This document shows, in pieces, positions 7,611 through 15,555 of a stretch of 42,245 nt of DNA. The stretch spans positions 1-42,245 of the forward strand of contig JAUIFY010000013.1 of NCBI GenBank assembly GCA_030430245.1, given 5' to 3'. Both the position numbers and the translations under genes were made by a program. Below the pieces are notes generated by a model. It was not told where the DNA came from. It was given only the letters and a program-made list of their open reading frames with translations, and ran no database searches. Each line of letters begins with the position of its first letter. Within the stretch, counting starts at the first letter, position 1. Origin of the DNA: a bacterium. GTDB lineage: Bacteria > Desulfobacterota > Binatia > UBA12015.

Positions 7611-8597
7611 ATGACGTGGCCGAGGCATCTCGTGCCGCTCGTGGCGACGGTGCTCCTCTTCGCCGCGGTCCCGACCGGCGCGGTCGAGCGCCCGGGGGCT
7701 GGAGCGGGGCCGACCGAAGTCGAAGTCGGTCTCTACCTGGTCGACGTGGTTTCGATCGACGACGCGACGCAGACGATGGAGGTGGACTTCGCCCTCCTGG
7801 CGCATTGGAAGGATCCGCGGCTCGCCGCACGGGCGGGTACGACGATCCCCGTCGGAGAGGCGTGGGCGCCGAACTTCCAGGTCATCGGGGACGCGGGCCT
7901 CCGGCTCGTGCGGCCCGAAGAGGTGCGCGTGGGGGAGGGGGGCGAGGTCGAGTACGTGCAGCGGTACGTCGGCAAGCTCGCGCACCGGATCGACGTCACG
8001 GACTTCCCGTTCGACGAGCAGGACTTCACGCTCGCGGTCGCGACACCGCTCGAGACCCCCGCGGACATCGCGATGGTGGAGTACGACGGCGGAACCGGAC
8101 AGTCCGGGGATCTGAGCGTCGTCGGTTGGGTGGTGGAGCCCGGGCGGTGGATGCGGGCGCCGTACCGCTTCCCGCCGACCGGGGAGGAGTTCCCGGGTGC
8201 CGCCTACACGTTCCGCGCGAAGCGGGAGCGCGGCTACTACCTCTGGAAGGTGATCGTCCCGCTGTCGCTCGTCGTGTTCATGTCGTGGGCGGTCTTCTGG
8301 ATCGACCCGGCGAACAGCGGCTCGCAGATCAGCGTCGCGGTCACGTCGGTGCTCACGCTGATCGCCTATCGGTTCGTGATCGGCGGGATGGTTCCGCCGG
8401 TGTCGTACCTCACGCGGATGGACGCGTTCGTGCTCGGCGCGTCTCTTCTGGTGTTCTTCGTTCTCGCGGAGGCGGTCTGGACCGGGAGACTCGCGGCCGA
8501 AGGGCACGAAGCGCGGGCGGTCCGGATCGACCGGTGGTGTCGGATCGTGTTCCCGACGGCGTTCGTGGTGCTCGTCGTCTACGCATTCGCTTTGTGA
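7611..8597 (+). CDS. Pentameric ligand-gated ion channel (prokaryotic Cys-loop superfamily)
   Basis: A 328-residue protein with signal peptide (about 1-24), an extracellular beta-rich domain and four membrane spans. The extracellular domain carries the superfamily signature at the Pro-loop, DVTDFPFDEQDF (FPFD at 132-135), without flanking cysteines, as in bacterial members such as GLIC and ELIC. M1 is about 212-231 (VIVPLSLVVFMSWAVFWI, with the conserved Pro), M2 238-257 lines the pore (SQISVAVTSVLTLIAYRF), the M2-M3 loop has PPVSYLTRMDAF, M3 is about 271-289, and M4 about 311-327. There is no large intracellular loop, as expected for bacteria. It should form an inner-membrane pentamer gated by a periplasmic ligand or pH. 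The ATG at 7611 is preferred over a start inside the previous gene because it gives a proper signal peptide. The gene follows the cysteine-rich protein gene by 22 bases. Confidence 0.93.
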   Translation: MTWPRHLVPLVATVLLFAAVPTGAVERPGAGAGPTEVEVGLYLVDVVSIDDATQTMEVDFALLAHWKDPRLAARAGTTIPVGEAWAPNFQVIGDAGLRLVRPEEVRVGEGGEVEYVQRYVGKLAHRIDVTDFPFDEQDFTLAVATPLETPADIAMVEYDGGTGQSGDLSVVGWVVEPGRWMRAPYRFPPTGEEFPGAAYTFRAKRERGYYLWKVIVPLSLVVFMSWAVFWIDPANSGSQISVAVTSVLTLIAYRFVIGGMVPPVSYLTRMDAFVLGASLLVFFVLAEAVWTGRLAAEGHEARAVRIDRWCRIVFPTAFVVLVVYAFAL

Positions 8598-8680
8598 GCT
8601 CGCAGTCCGCAGATCGATTCTCTGCTCCGATGGAGGAAACCCGGGTGCTCGAACCGAACGCCGCCGCTACCGTCGCGGCC

Positions 8681-10021
8681 ATGAAGTCCGTTCCGTTTCT
8701 GATCCTGGCCTTCGCGCTCGCGGCGTGCGGCGACGACGCCTCGCCCCCGACGGTCGTCGATCCGGGACCCTTCGGCGGAACGCCGCCGACCGCGGAGGAG
8801 TTCGCCGCGGCGCCGAAGACGCTGCCGCGAGCGGTGCTCACGCCTCCGTCCGCCGCCGGGGCGACACTCGGAACACCGACGAGTCTGCAGCTCCCGGATC
8901 TCCCCGCCTCGCTCGCGCAGGGCAGCCCGGAGCGCAAGGGCTCCCCCGGCTCCTGCGAGGTCTGGTCCGCCGGCTACGTCATGGGATCGTACGTGGCGGC
9001 CGCCGCGACCGGCGGCGGACCGCTCGATCTCGCCAACACGGTGAGCGCAGGGTTCGTCTACGCCGAGGTCCTCGCCGCCGACGACGAGAGCTGCCCGAAG
9101 GGGACCGCGGCGAAGACCACGCTCGAGTACCTCGTCGGCGTGGGGGAGGCGGGCGGCGGCGCGCCGAGCGGCGCGGAGATCGGATACAGCTACGAGTGCT
9201 CGTACATCGAGAGCATCGACGTCGGCCAGACGTTCACGACGGATCTGTCGATCGGCAGCTGGAAGCAGCTCCCGGCAGACGCGTCGGAGGCGTCGGAGCG
9301 GATCAAGGAGCAGCTTCAGGCGGGATACCCGGCGCAGTTCACGCTCGAGCTCCCGTACCAGTTCCTCGACTACGAGAGCGGCGTCTTCCGGCTCTCGGAC
9401 TCGTGCCCGCAACCGGGCTCGGGGCCGGCCTGTGTCCTCTCGAAGAACGGCGGTTTCGCGTGCGTCGCCGATGCGAGCTTCCCGTCGGGATGCTCGCAGC
9501 ACGGGATCGCGCTCGTCGGATACGACGACGACCGTCAGGCGTTCTGGATCCAGAACAGCTTCGGCGCGGATTGGGGCGAGAACGGCCGCATGTGGATGTC
9601 GTACGACGCCTTCGAGACCATCTACGTCGCGGGCACGATTGCCCTGCCGTACGAAGACGTCTCGACGACGACCGTGACCGCGCACCAGGCCGCGGACCCG
9701 CGCGCGTCGATGGCGAGCACGAGGCACCTCGTCCTCACGACGGCCCTCGCGGATCCGTTGCGGATCGACACGATCACGATCGCGCCGCCCGAGGGTGACA
9801 CGGTGACGCAGGACTTCGGACACTGGTTCCGGACGGGGACGCTGCACGCGTCGCGTCACGACGGGCTCGGCTGGCCGGCGGGCCTCTACGAGGTGTCGAT
9901 GACGGCGAGGGACGGAACGACCGTCGAGACGACGTTCGAGCTCGCGGCTCCGGCCGGCGTCGAGGTCGGGCCGGTTTCCGCGGTGGAGGTGACGGGAACG
10001 AACGGTCGGCCCGTCCGTTGA
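8681..10021 (+). CDS. Papain-family (C1A-like) cysteine peptidase lipoprotein
   Basis: A 446-residue protein with a lipoprotein signal (ALAAC, Cys16). The peptidase domain has GSCEVWSAGY with catalytic Cys92, SQHGIALVGYDD with His274, and IQNSFGADWGENGRMWM with Asn292, the C1A order Cys-His-Asn. The residue that aligns with the oxyanion-hole Gln, six before the Cys, appears to be Lys (KGSPGSC); a Gln lies a little earlier in AQGSPERKGSPGSC, so an insertion is possible. A C-terminal region after about residue 330 looks like a beta-sandwich of unknown role. It is probably a cell-envelope protease. The ATG at 8681 gives the lipoprotein signal; an ATG at 8630 would spoil it. The gene is 83 bases after the channel gene and may share its transcript. 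Confidence 0.85.
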   Translation: MKSVPFLILAFALAACGDDASPPTVVDPGPFGGTPPTAEEFAAAPKTLPRAVLTPPSAAGATLGTPTSLQLPDLPASLAQGSPERKGSPGSCEVWSAGYVMGSYVAAAATGGGPLDLANTVSAGFVYAEVLAADDESCPKGTAAKTTLEYLVGVGEAGGGAPSGAEIGYSYECSYIESIDVGQTFTTDLSIGSWKQLPADASEASERIKEQLQAGYPAQFTLELPYQFLDYESGVFRLSDSCPQPGSGPACVLSKNGGFACVADASFPSGCSQHGIALVGYDDDRQAFWIQNSFGADWGENGRMWMSYDAFETIYVAGTIALPYEDVSTTTVTAHQAADPRASMASTRHLVLTTALADPLRIDTITIAPPEGDTVTQDFGHWFRTGTLHASRHDGLGWPAGLYEVSMTARDGTTVETTFELAAPAGVEVGPVSAVEVTGTNGRPVR

Positions 10022-10147
10022 GGACGGGCTTGTCGACGCCCGCCCTCGAGCTCCGACGGCACACGGGGCCGGTCGCGCGGCGGGTCTTCCCCGCTCTGGG
10101 TCGAGGGGTCGTTCGGCGCGTTTCGCGTGGCGCGGGCGCCGGCGGGC

Positions 10148-11317
10148 TCAGTCCCCGCAGAGAGTCCCGTTCACCTCGCACTGCGTGACGATCCCGCGCG
10201 CTTCCTGCTCCGCGTCGAGCTTCGCGATCGCGGCGTTCGTCGCGGTCGACGGCTCGCATCCGCACAGCTGGCTCGCGCAGCAGCTGCACCCGACGGCGAG
10301 CTCGAACTCGACGATCGCCGTCACGTCGCACTCCGTGAGGCCGTTGCAGCCGTCGGCCACGAGATCGGGGTCCGTGCACGTCGACGTGCAGAGGGTCGCG
10401 TCGCAGGTGTAGCCGATCTCGACGTCGTCCGCGTTCCGGCAGGTCTCGTACTCGGCGCACACCTCGTCGCAGAGGAGCTCGGCGCCCGGCGGGACCACCG
10501 TCGCTTCGTCGAGAAGCGGGCAGCCGAACCCGCCCGGTGCGTCGGGGACGCAGAACGGAGGGTCGGGGAACGTCTTGCCGTCCTCGTTCGGGTTGTAGGC
10601 GGCCGACCACACGAGCCCGCCGTCGAGCGGGCAGGTCGCGTCGAAGCTGCCGATCTGGAACGGCCCGTCGTACGTCGGGCATCGACACGTGAGCGTGCCG
10701 GGGGCGGCGTCGGGCGTGGTCCAGCACGGCGCGGTCATGCAGCCGGCGTACAGGGCCTCCGGGCAGTTGGTTTGACCGATGCCTTCCTCGGGTGCGCACG
10801 CGAGGCTGAAGGTCGAGATCATCTCGGCGCCGGGAACGAGCTCGCCGCGGTTGATCACGTCGCAGACGGGTGCGGAGTTGGCCGTCGCGCAGCCGGCGCC
10901 ATCCTGCCCGCAGGCCTCGACCGTGTCGAGATACACGTACAGGTTCAGGATCGCGTTGATGTCGACGTAGTACGGGCCGTACGGGATCTCGAAGCATTCG
11001 CAGCTCGCCCAGCGCCCGTCCGGAGTGAGCTCGCACGGCGCGGGTTCCGGGCCGGAGTAGTAGCAGAGCGCGATCGGCCCTCCGCGACACGGGAGGAAGT
11101 TCGAGGGCGCGAGCACGACGTTGGCCCGCGCCGGCCCGTACGGAGTCGTCTGGAGGTGATTGAACCGGAAGGGCGTGGCGTGGCGAACGGCCAGGCGCGC
11201 CGAACCCGGCGAGACCTGGATCCGACGCTTGGCGAGCCCGGCCTCCGCCGTCGCGAGGGGGCCGCTCACGACCGCGCACGCGAGAACCCCGAGTAGCGCC
11301 CTCTTCCCCACGAACAT
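10148..11317 (-). CDS. Secreted cysteine-rich protein, larger relative of the 6989-7588 product
   Basis: A 389-residue protein from an ATG at 11317, with GGAGGAG about 6-8 bases upstream and a Sec signal (MFVGKRALLGVLACAVVSG, then AEA). In-frame sequence upstream of the ATG is ignored. It contains about 36 cysteines. One block, CPEALYAGCMTAPC followed by CRCP and C, is the same unit found twice in the protein encoded at 6989-7588; a block around LCYYSGPEPAPC with CECF looks like a diverged copy. The N-terminal part of the mature protein (RRIQVSPGSARLAVRH) is beta-like. The C-terminal third has CDEVCAEYETC, CDATLCTSTC and GCSCCASQLCGC. I do not recognise the family. Likely extracellular and disulfide-rich; function unknown. 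Confidence 0.75.
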   Translation of the reverse strand: MFVGKRALLGVLACAVVSGPLATAEAGLAKRRIQVSPGSARLAVRHATPFRFNHLQTTPYGPARANVVLAPSNFLPCRGGPIALCYYSGPEPAPCELTPDGRWASCECFEIPYGPYYVDINAILNLYVYLDTVEACGQDGAGCATANSAPVCDVINRGELVPGAEMISTFSLACAPEEGIGQTNCPEALYAGCMTAPCWTTPDAAPGTLTCRCPTYDGPFQIGSFDATCPLDGGLVWSAAYNPNEDGKTFPDPPFCVPDAPGGFGCPLLDEATVVPPGAELLCDEVCAEYETCRNADDVEIGYTCDATLCTSTCTDPDLVADGCNGLTECDVTAIVEFELAVGCSCCASQLCGCEPSTATNAAIAKLDAEQEARGIVTQCEVNGTLCGD

Positions 11318-11327
11318 CTCGACTCCT

Positions 11328-11372
11328 CCTTCCGGGAAGGGCGGTTCGCCGCCTTCCGGGGGCATCGCCCCC
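11328..11372 (-). promoter_or_regulatory. Palindrome and GC hairpin in the leader of the cysteine-rich gene
   Basis: Just upstream of the ATG at 11317 there is a 13-base palindrome CCTTCCGGGAAGG (11328-11340) that touches the ribosome-binding site, and further out a perfect 6-bp hairpin GGGGGC-ATC-GCCCCC (11358-11372). Either could be an operator or an RNA structure affecting translation. There is no direct evidence beyond the symmetry. Confidence 0.3.
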
Positions 11373-11527
11373 TTGGCATTTCGGCTCCGGAAGACATGTC
11401 TTTAGGAGCGGGGCTCGGGCCAACCATCCATGCACCACCTGGGCACCACGTGGTAGACGTGCATTGGTTCCGCGGGGCGACGGCCGTTCGCCCTCGTCCG
11501 GTCCGCGCTCGCACGCCTACGCCCGCC

Positions 11528-12466
11528 ATGCGCCGTCTCCTCTTCGCTCTGGTCGCACTCCTCGCGATCGTCCTCCTCGTCGGGTTCGCGATGCGACGGA
11601 CGCTCACGCCCCGGCTCGCCGCGCTCGTGTCCGAGCCGCCGCCGCCGAAGCCTCCTCCGCCGCTCGATCCAGGCGTCGCGTGGAGCGGCGCGTGGTACAC
11701 GATCGAGCGTCTCGACGAGGCGACGATCGCCATCGGCGAGCCGCGATCGGAGGGCCGCAACGTCAGCTACTTGCTCCTCGGGGACGAGCGCGCGCTGCTC
11801 TTCGATGCGGGCGAGGGCGCGGCGGACCTCTCCCCCGTGGTGTACGACCTGACAGACCTTCCCGTGACCGTCCTGCCGTCCCATCTCCACTACGACCACG
11901 TCGGCAGCATCGAGAAGTTCGACGCGATCGCCCTGCCGGATCTGCCGGAGCTGCGCGCGCAAGCGCCGGGCGGGGTGCTGGTGCCGACCTTCGACCAGTT
12001 CCTCGGGGTCGTCGTCGATCGCGAGCCCCCGCGTATCGAGGTGACGGAGTGGTGGACCCCGGACGAGCCCGTCGATCTCGGGGGGCGCGAGGTCGTCGTC
12101 CGTCACACGCCCGGACACACGCGCGAGTCCGTCTCCCTCTGGGATCCCCGCCGGCGTTGGCTCTTCTCCGGCGACTACCTCGTCCCGGCGCCGCTCTACG
12201 CTTTCCTGCCGGGAAGCAGCATCGGGGCCTACCGATCGACCGCGCGCACGCTGCTGCGGACGCTGCCCGACGACACGTCGTTCTGGGGGGCGCACGACGA
12301 GAAGACCGACACGCGCGCGCCACGTCTCGCGATCGCCGACCTGCGCGACCTGAGCCGCGTGCTCGAGGCGATCGGTCGCGGCGAGGCCGAAGCGAGCGGA
12401 TTGTTTCCGCGCGTGTATCCGGTGAACGAGCGCATCGAGCTCTGGGCAGACATCGGCGATCACTGA
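11528..12466 (+). CDS. Membrane-anchored metallo-beta-lactamase-fold hydrolase
   Basis: A 312-residue protein with one N-terminal membrane span (about 4-21) and a Pro-rich linker (EPPPPKPPPP). The catalytic fold is clear: SHLHYDHVG gives His119, His121, Asp123 and His124, then HTPGHT (His197), FSGDY (Asp216) and WGAHDE (His256), the set of metal ligands expected for a dinuclear MBL hydrolase. The substrate cannot be assigned; relatives include glyoxalase II-like and lactonase-like enzymes. The ATG at 11528 is chosen because it starts the signal anchor. The gene is divergent from the cysteine-rich gene and convergent with the beta-hydroxylase gene; the 196-base gap after it holds no gene that I can see. 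Confidence 0.88.
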   Translation: MRRLLFALVALLAIVLLVGFAMRRTLTPRLAALVSEPPPPKPPPPLDPGVAWSGAWYTIERLDEATIAIGEPRSEGRNVSYLLLGDERALLFDAGEGAADLSPVVYDLTDLPVTVLPSHLHYDHVGSIEKFDAIALPDLPELRAQAPGGVLVPTFDQFLGVVVDREPPRIEVTEWWTPDEPVDLGGREVVVRHTPGHTRESVSLWDPRRRWLFSGDYLVPAPLYAFLPGSSIGAYRSTARTLLRTLPDDTSFWGAHDEKTDTRAPRLAIADLRDLSRVLEAIGRGEAEASGLFPRVYPVNERIELWADIGDH

Positions 12467-12662
12467 CGCGTGGCCGCTCCGGGGAGACGCGTCGCCGAAG
12501 CGAAGCCGGCCCGCGAGCGCTCGAGACGCATCTCGTCGTCTCGCGATTCATGGAACGTGCCGTGGGGCCGGTGACAGCAACGCTTCCCCATGAACCGAGG
12601 CGGCAGACGCGCGACGCACCCGTGTCCTCCGAGCGCGTGCGGCGTCGGGGGACTCCCGGGGG

Positions 12663-13463
12663 TCAGATGCGCGAGCCGCGCGTCACGCGCCGCGCGAGGT
12701 CGCGCCAACCGCCCGACCAGCGCAGGATCTGACCCATCGCACGGCACTCGAGATCGTCGAGATCGGGGTGCCAGAAGTCGATGATCAGCATCAGACGCTC
12801 CCGGTCGCCGTCGTTCCAGACCTCGTGCTCGAAGGCGTCGTCGAACACGAGGCATCGTCCCTCCTGCATGGAGCGCGTCTCGTCGCCGACGCGCATGCGG
12901 CAGCCCTCCGGAACGACGATGCCGAGATGGCACCGCAGCCACGCGTTGATCGGCCCGCAGTGGGGCTGGATGTGTGCGCGGGGCGCGAGCACCGAGAAGT
13001 AGGCGTGGCCGGTGCCGCGAAAGCCCGGGAGGGCGTCGAGGACCCTGGTCGTCTCGGGGAAGCGGGCGCGGTTCTCCGCGACCGGTCGACCCATGTACTG
13101 GACGTAGCCGACGTCCCACGTGCCGCCGGAGAGCTTGTCGGCGTCGTGTCGCAGAAGGGGAAGAGGCTGTGCCGTCGCTTCCGCCCGAATCGCCGCGTGG
13201 GCGTCTTCGAGGACGCGCGTCCAGGGGTGCGCGTCGGGCTCGTGCCACGGCTCGCCCGGAGCGCGAGGAAACGGATGCTCCGGTCTCTGACGGTCGTCGG
13301 TGAGAACGATCTCCTCGAGGCCGGCCCCGCCGCGGAGGTACCGTCGCACGCGCTCGAGCCGTCGGGGAGGCGCGCCGCGCCGGGCGGCGTCGGCGCAGAT
13401 CGCCGACCAGAGCGCGGCGTAGCGCAGGCGCGCGGTCGCTCCTCCGAGGCCCGACCCGCTCAT
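12663..13463 (-). CDS. Aspartyl/asparaginyl beta-hydroxylase family dioxygenase
   Basis: A 266-residue protein matching the AspH-type 2-oxoglutarate/iron dioxygenase family. The signature segments are HIQPHCGPINAWLRCHLG (His164, His168) and FDDAFEHEVWNDGDRERL (His213) followed by LIIDFWHPDL. The HEVWN and iron-ligand His pattern agrees with known family members that hydroxylate Asp/Asn side chains or small molecules. The ATG at 13463 overlaps the stop of the upstream glycosyltransferase gene (ATGA), so translation is coupled. It is the last gene of a four-gene overlapping set with two glycosyltransferases and an FAD oxidoreductase, suggesting a role in modifying the same glycan, peptide or lipid product. 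The substrate is unknown. Confidence 0.88.
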   Translation of the reverse strand: MSGSGLGGATARLRYAALWSAICADAARRGAPPRRLERVRRYLRGGAGLEEIVLTDDRQRPEHPFPRAPGEPWHEPDAHPWTRVLEDAHAAIRAEATAQPLPLLRHDADKLSGGTWDVGYVQYMGRPVAENRARFPETTRVLDALPGFRGTGHAYFSVLAPRAHIQPHCGPINAWLRCHLGIVVPEGCRMRVGDETRSMQEGRCLVFDDAFEHEVWNDGDRERLMLIIDFWHPDLDDLECRAMGQILRWSGGWRDLARRVTRGSRI

Positions 13464-14350
13464 GCGATCTCCTCGCTCGGCCGCGGCGCGCCGAGGCCCG
13501 CACGCCGAACGGCGATCCCGAGCGCGCGCGCGATCGGCGCGGGGAGAGCCCCCTGCGTCAAGCACCACGCGCCGACCTGCACCGTCGCTCGAGCGGAGAC
13601 GCCCGCCGCCGGTCCGTGGTCCGCCAGGTACGACCGCAGCACGCGCCAGGCGTCGAGGCTCTGACGTGGGCCGAAGCTCCAATCCGCGCCGCCGCTGCCA
13701 CGGTGGAATCTCTTCGTGCAGTGGGTCTCCGGGACGTACCGGAGGGCCCCGTACATCGAGAGCGCGAACAGCCAGTAGATGTCGGCCCGTACGTTGCCCC
13801 GCGTCGGACGGATGTAGAGGTCGCGCTCCGCGACGACGTCGCGGCGGAAGACGCCGCGGAAGGCGATCCAGAGCTGCCAGAGCGTCAAGCATCGCACCGC
13901 GTCGTCGAGAGACCACGGCGCGTCGCGGTCGACCGGCGGTGGGGTGAACGGGAACGTGGGGAGGAAGCCGTCGAGAGACACCTGCTCGACCCGGCCGAAC
14001 GCGAGCACGGCGGCCGGCTCCGCTTCGAGGCGGCCGACGAGGGCCGGTACCCAGCTCGGAGGATACGAGTCGTCGTGCGCCATCCAGAGGAAGTACGTTC
14101 CGCGTGCGCTCTCGAGGAGGAGGTTGAAGTGCGCTACCCAGTCCATGCGCTCGCGACCTTCGAGAAAGCGGAAGCGCGGGTCGCTCGCGTACCGCTCGCG
14201 CAGGACCGCGAGTGCGTCGTCGTCGCCGTGGCGGTCCGAGACGAGGATCTCCGCGTCCGGAGCGTCGAGCGAGTCGAGATTCTCGACGATCACGTCGAGG
14301 AAGCGCCGCGAGCGGTAGAGCGGCAGGGCGACCGTGACCGACGGCGTCAC
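13460..14350 (-). CDS. GT2-family glycosyltransferase
   Basis: A 296-residue protein with a GT-A fold N-terminus: SVTVALPLYRSRRFLDVIVEN, AEILVSDRHGDDDAL and the metal-binding segment FLWMAHDDSYPP (Asp93-Asp94). It should transfer a sugar from a nucleotide-sugar donor at the cytoplasmic face. The start is a GTG at 14350 overlapping the TGA of the FAD oxidoreductase gene (GTGA), and the stop overlaps the ATG of the hydroxylase gene (ATGA). The C-terminal third is basic and may hold the acceptor site or a membrane contact. Acceptor and sugar are unknown. Confidence 0.85.
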   Translation of the reverse strand: MTPSVTVALPLYRSRRFLDVIVENLDSLDAPDAEILVSDRHGDDDALAVLRERYASDPRFRFLEGRERMDWVAHFNLLLESARGTYFLWMAHDDSYPPSWVPALVGRLEAEPAAVLAFGRVEQVSLDGFLPTFPFTPPPVDRDAPWSLDDAVRCLTLWQLWIAFRGVFRRDVVAERDLYIRPTRGNVRADIYWLFALSMYGALRYVPETHCTKRFHRGSGGADWSFGPRQSLDAWRVLRSYLADHGPAAGVSARATVQVGAWCLTQGALPAPIARALGIAVRRAGLGAPRPSEEIA

Positions 14351-15555
14351 GCAGTCGCTCTCCGCCGCTGGGCCTGCACTCGGTCGGCCGCCTCGAGGGC
14401 GAGGTACGGAGCGAGCGTGTACTTGCCCGGATTCAAGGAGTGGTAGCGACCGGCGCTGTGCACGCCGACCTCGTACCGGGTGTGCAGGTGGCTCCCCGGC
14501 TCGTCGATGTCGGTCTCGCCCCAGGCGAAGATCGTGCCTCCGATCGGCTCGATCGCGCTCGGAGCCGGTGCGAGCGCGGCCAGGGCGGGGCACAGATCGG
14601 CGAGGCACGCGAAGCTCCTCCGCACCGCGTCCGCCACGCGCCGCGGAGGGAGGTCGCGATCCCAGTCGGGTGCCCGGAGCTCGGCGGAACGGCCGACGAG
14701 ACCCGTCGGGTACCAGGAGAAGTAGACACCGCCGTCGCCGTAGTTGACCACGTCGCCGAATGGGCCGAGCGCGATCGTCATCGACGGGACGCGACCGCGC
14801 GGGACCGGGCCGGTGATCCATCCCGCCGTCTTGTAGCGGTAGATCCAGGGGCGCTCGGGGACGAGCCCGAGCTTCGCGTCGATCTCGAGGCGGCCGCCCC
14901 AGAGCGCGTTCACGACGTGGTCGTAGCGAGCGCAGTCGCGAGCGTCGCCCGCTCGGAAGCCGACGTCGATCGTGCCGTCCGCGCGCTCGGTTGCGTCGAC
15001 GACCCGGGTCTCTCCGACGAAGGCGATCCTCGCGTTCGCGAGGACCGCCGCACCGAGGGCGTCGGCCAGTCGGCGCGGGTCCAGGGCGCACTCCGACGTG
15101 CGGAACGTCTCCGGAAAGGACGCGGCTCGGGTGCGTTCGACGCGAAGCGTGGCGTCGCGGCCGAGGTAGGAGAGCCGGGTCGCGGCCACCGCGTCGGCGA
15201 AGAGCTCCCGACAGGACCGGTAGTAGCCGGCGAGGTCGTCGGCCGGGACCATCGTGCGCGGGTGGATCGCGTAGTCGTAGGGATCGGAGATCGCGTCTTC
15301 GAGGCGGTCGACGTCGATCCAGCGGCCGAGGGCCGCGGTGAAGTGCAACGCACCGAGGATCATGCTCCGCGCGGTCCGGAGGCTGCGGTCGTTCGCGTAG
15401 ACGAGTCCCAGATGCACCTTGCCTTCGTTGTTGCGACCGGCGCGCGAGACGGGGATGGCGTTCTCGTCGTAGAGGTCGACCGAGACGCCGCGCTCCGCGA
15501 GCTCCAGCGCCGTGCACGTGCCCGCCAGGCCGGCGCCCAGGACCGCGACTCTCAC
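14347..15555 (-). CDS. FAD-dependent oxidoreductase (DAO-like)
   Basis: A 402-residue protein starting at a GTG (15555) that overlaps the previous gene's stop by four bases. The N-terminus is a Rossmann FAD-binding motif, VAVLGAGLAG (Gly7, Gly9, Gly12), with an acidic residue at the end of strand two (VDLYDE). A characteristic segment RNNEGKVHLGLVYAND follows, then HVVNALWG and, near the C-terminus, GRYHSLNPGKYTL, consistent with the D-amino-acid-oxidase/glycine-oxidase-like superfamily. It lies between two glycosyltransferase genes, so it more likely oxidises a sugar, sugar-lipid or amino-sugar intermediate than a free amino acid; that is inference from context. Confidence 0.82.
   Translation of the reverse strand: MRVAVLGAGLAGTCTALELAERGVSVDLYDENAIPVSRAGRNNEGKVHLGLVYANDRSLRTARSMILGALHFTAALGRWIDVDRLEDAISDPYDYAIHPRTMVPADDLAGYYRSCRELFADAVAATRLSYLGRDATLRVERTRAASFPETFRTSECALDPRRLADALGAAVLANARIAFVGETRVVDATERADGTIDVGFRAGDARDCARYDHVVNALWGGRLEIDAKLGLVPERPWIYRYKTAGWITGPVPRGRVPSMTIALGPFGDVVNYGDGGVYFSWYPTGLVGRSAELRAPDWDRDLPPRRVADAVRRSFACLADLCPALAALAPAPSAIEPIGGTIFAWGETDIDEPGSHLHTRYEVGVHSAGRYHSLNPGKYTLAPYLALEAADRVQAQRRRATA

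Noticed and set aside
11446..11455. ACCACGTGGT palindrome in the divergent region before the MBL gene
   Set aside because: A 10-base GC-rich palindrome is expected by chance at this composition and has no second copy nearby.
12467..12662. Possible small gene between the MBL hydrolase and the beta-hydroxylase
   Set aside because: No start with RBS and no plausible composition; the only notable feature is short GC-rich symmetry near 12651-12664.
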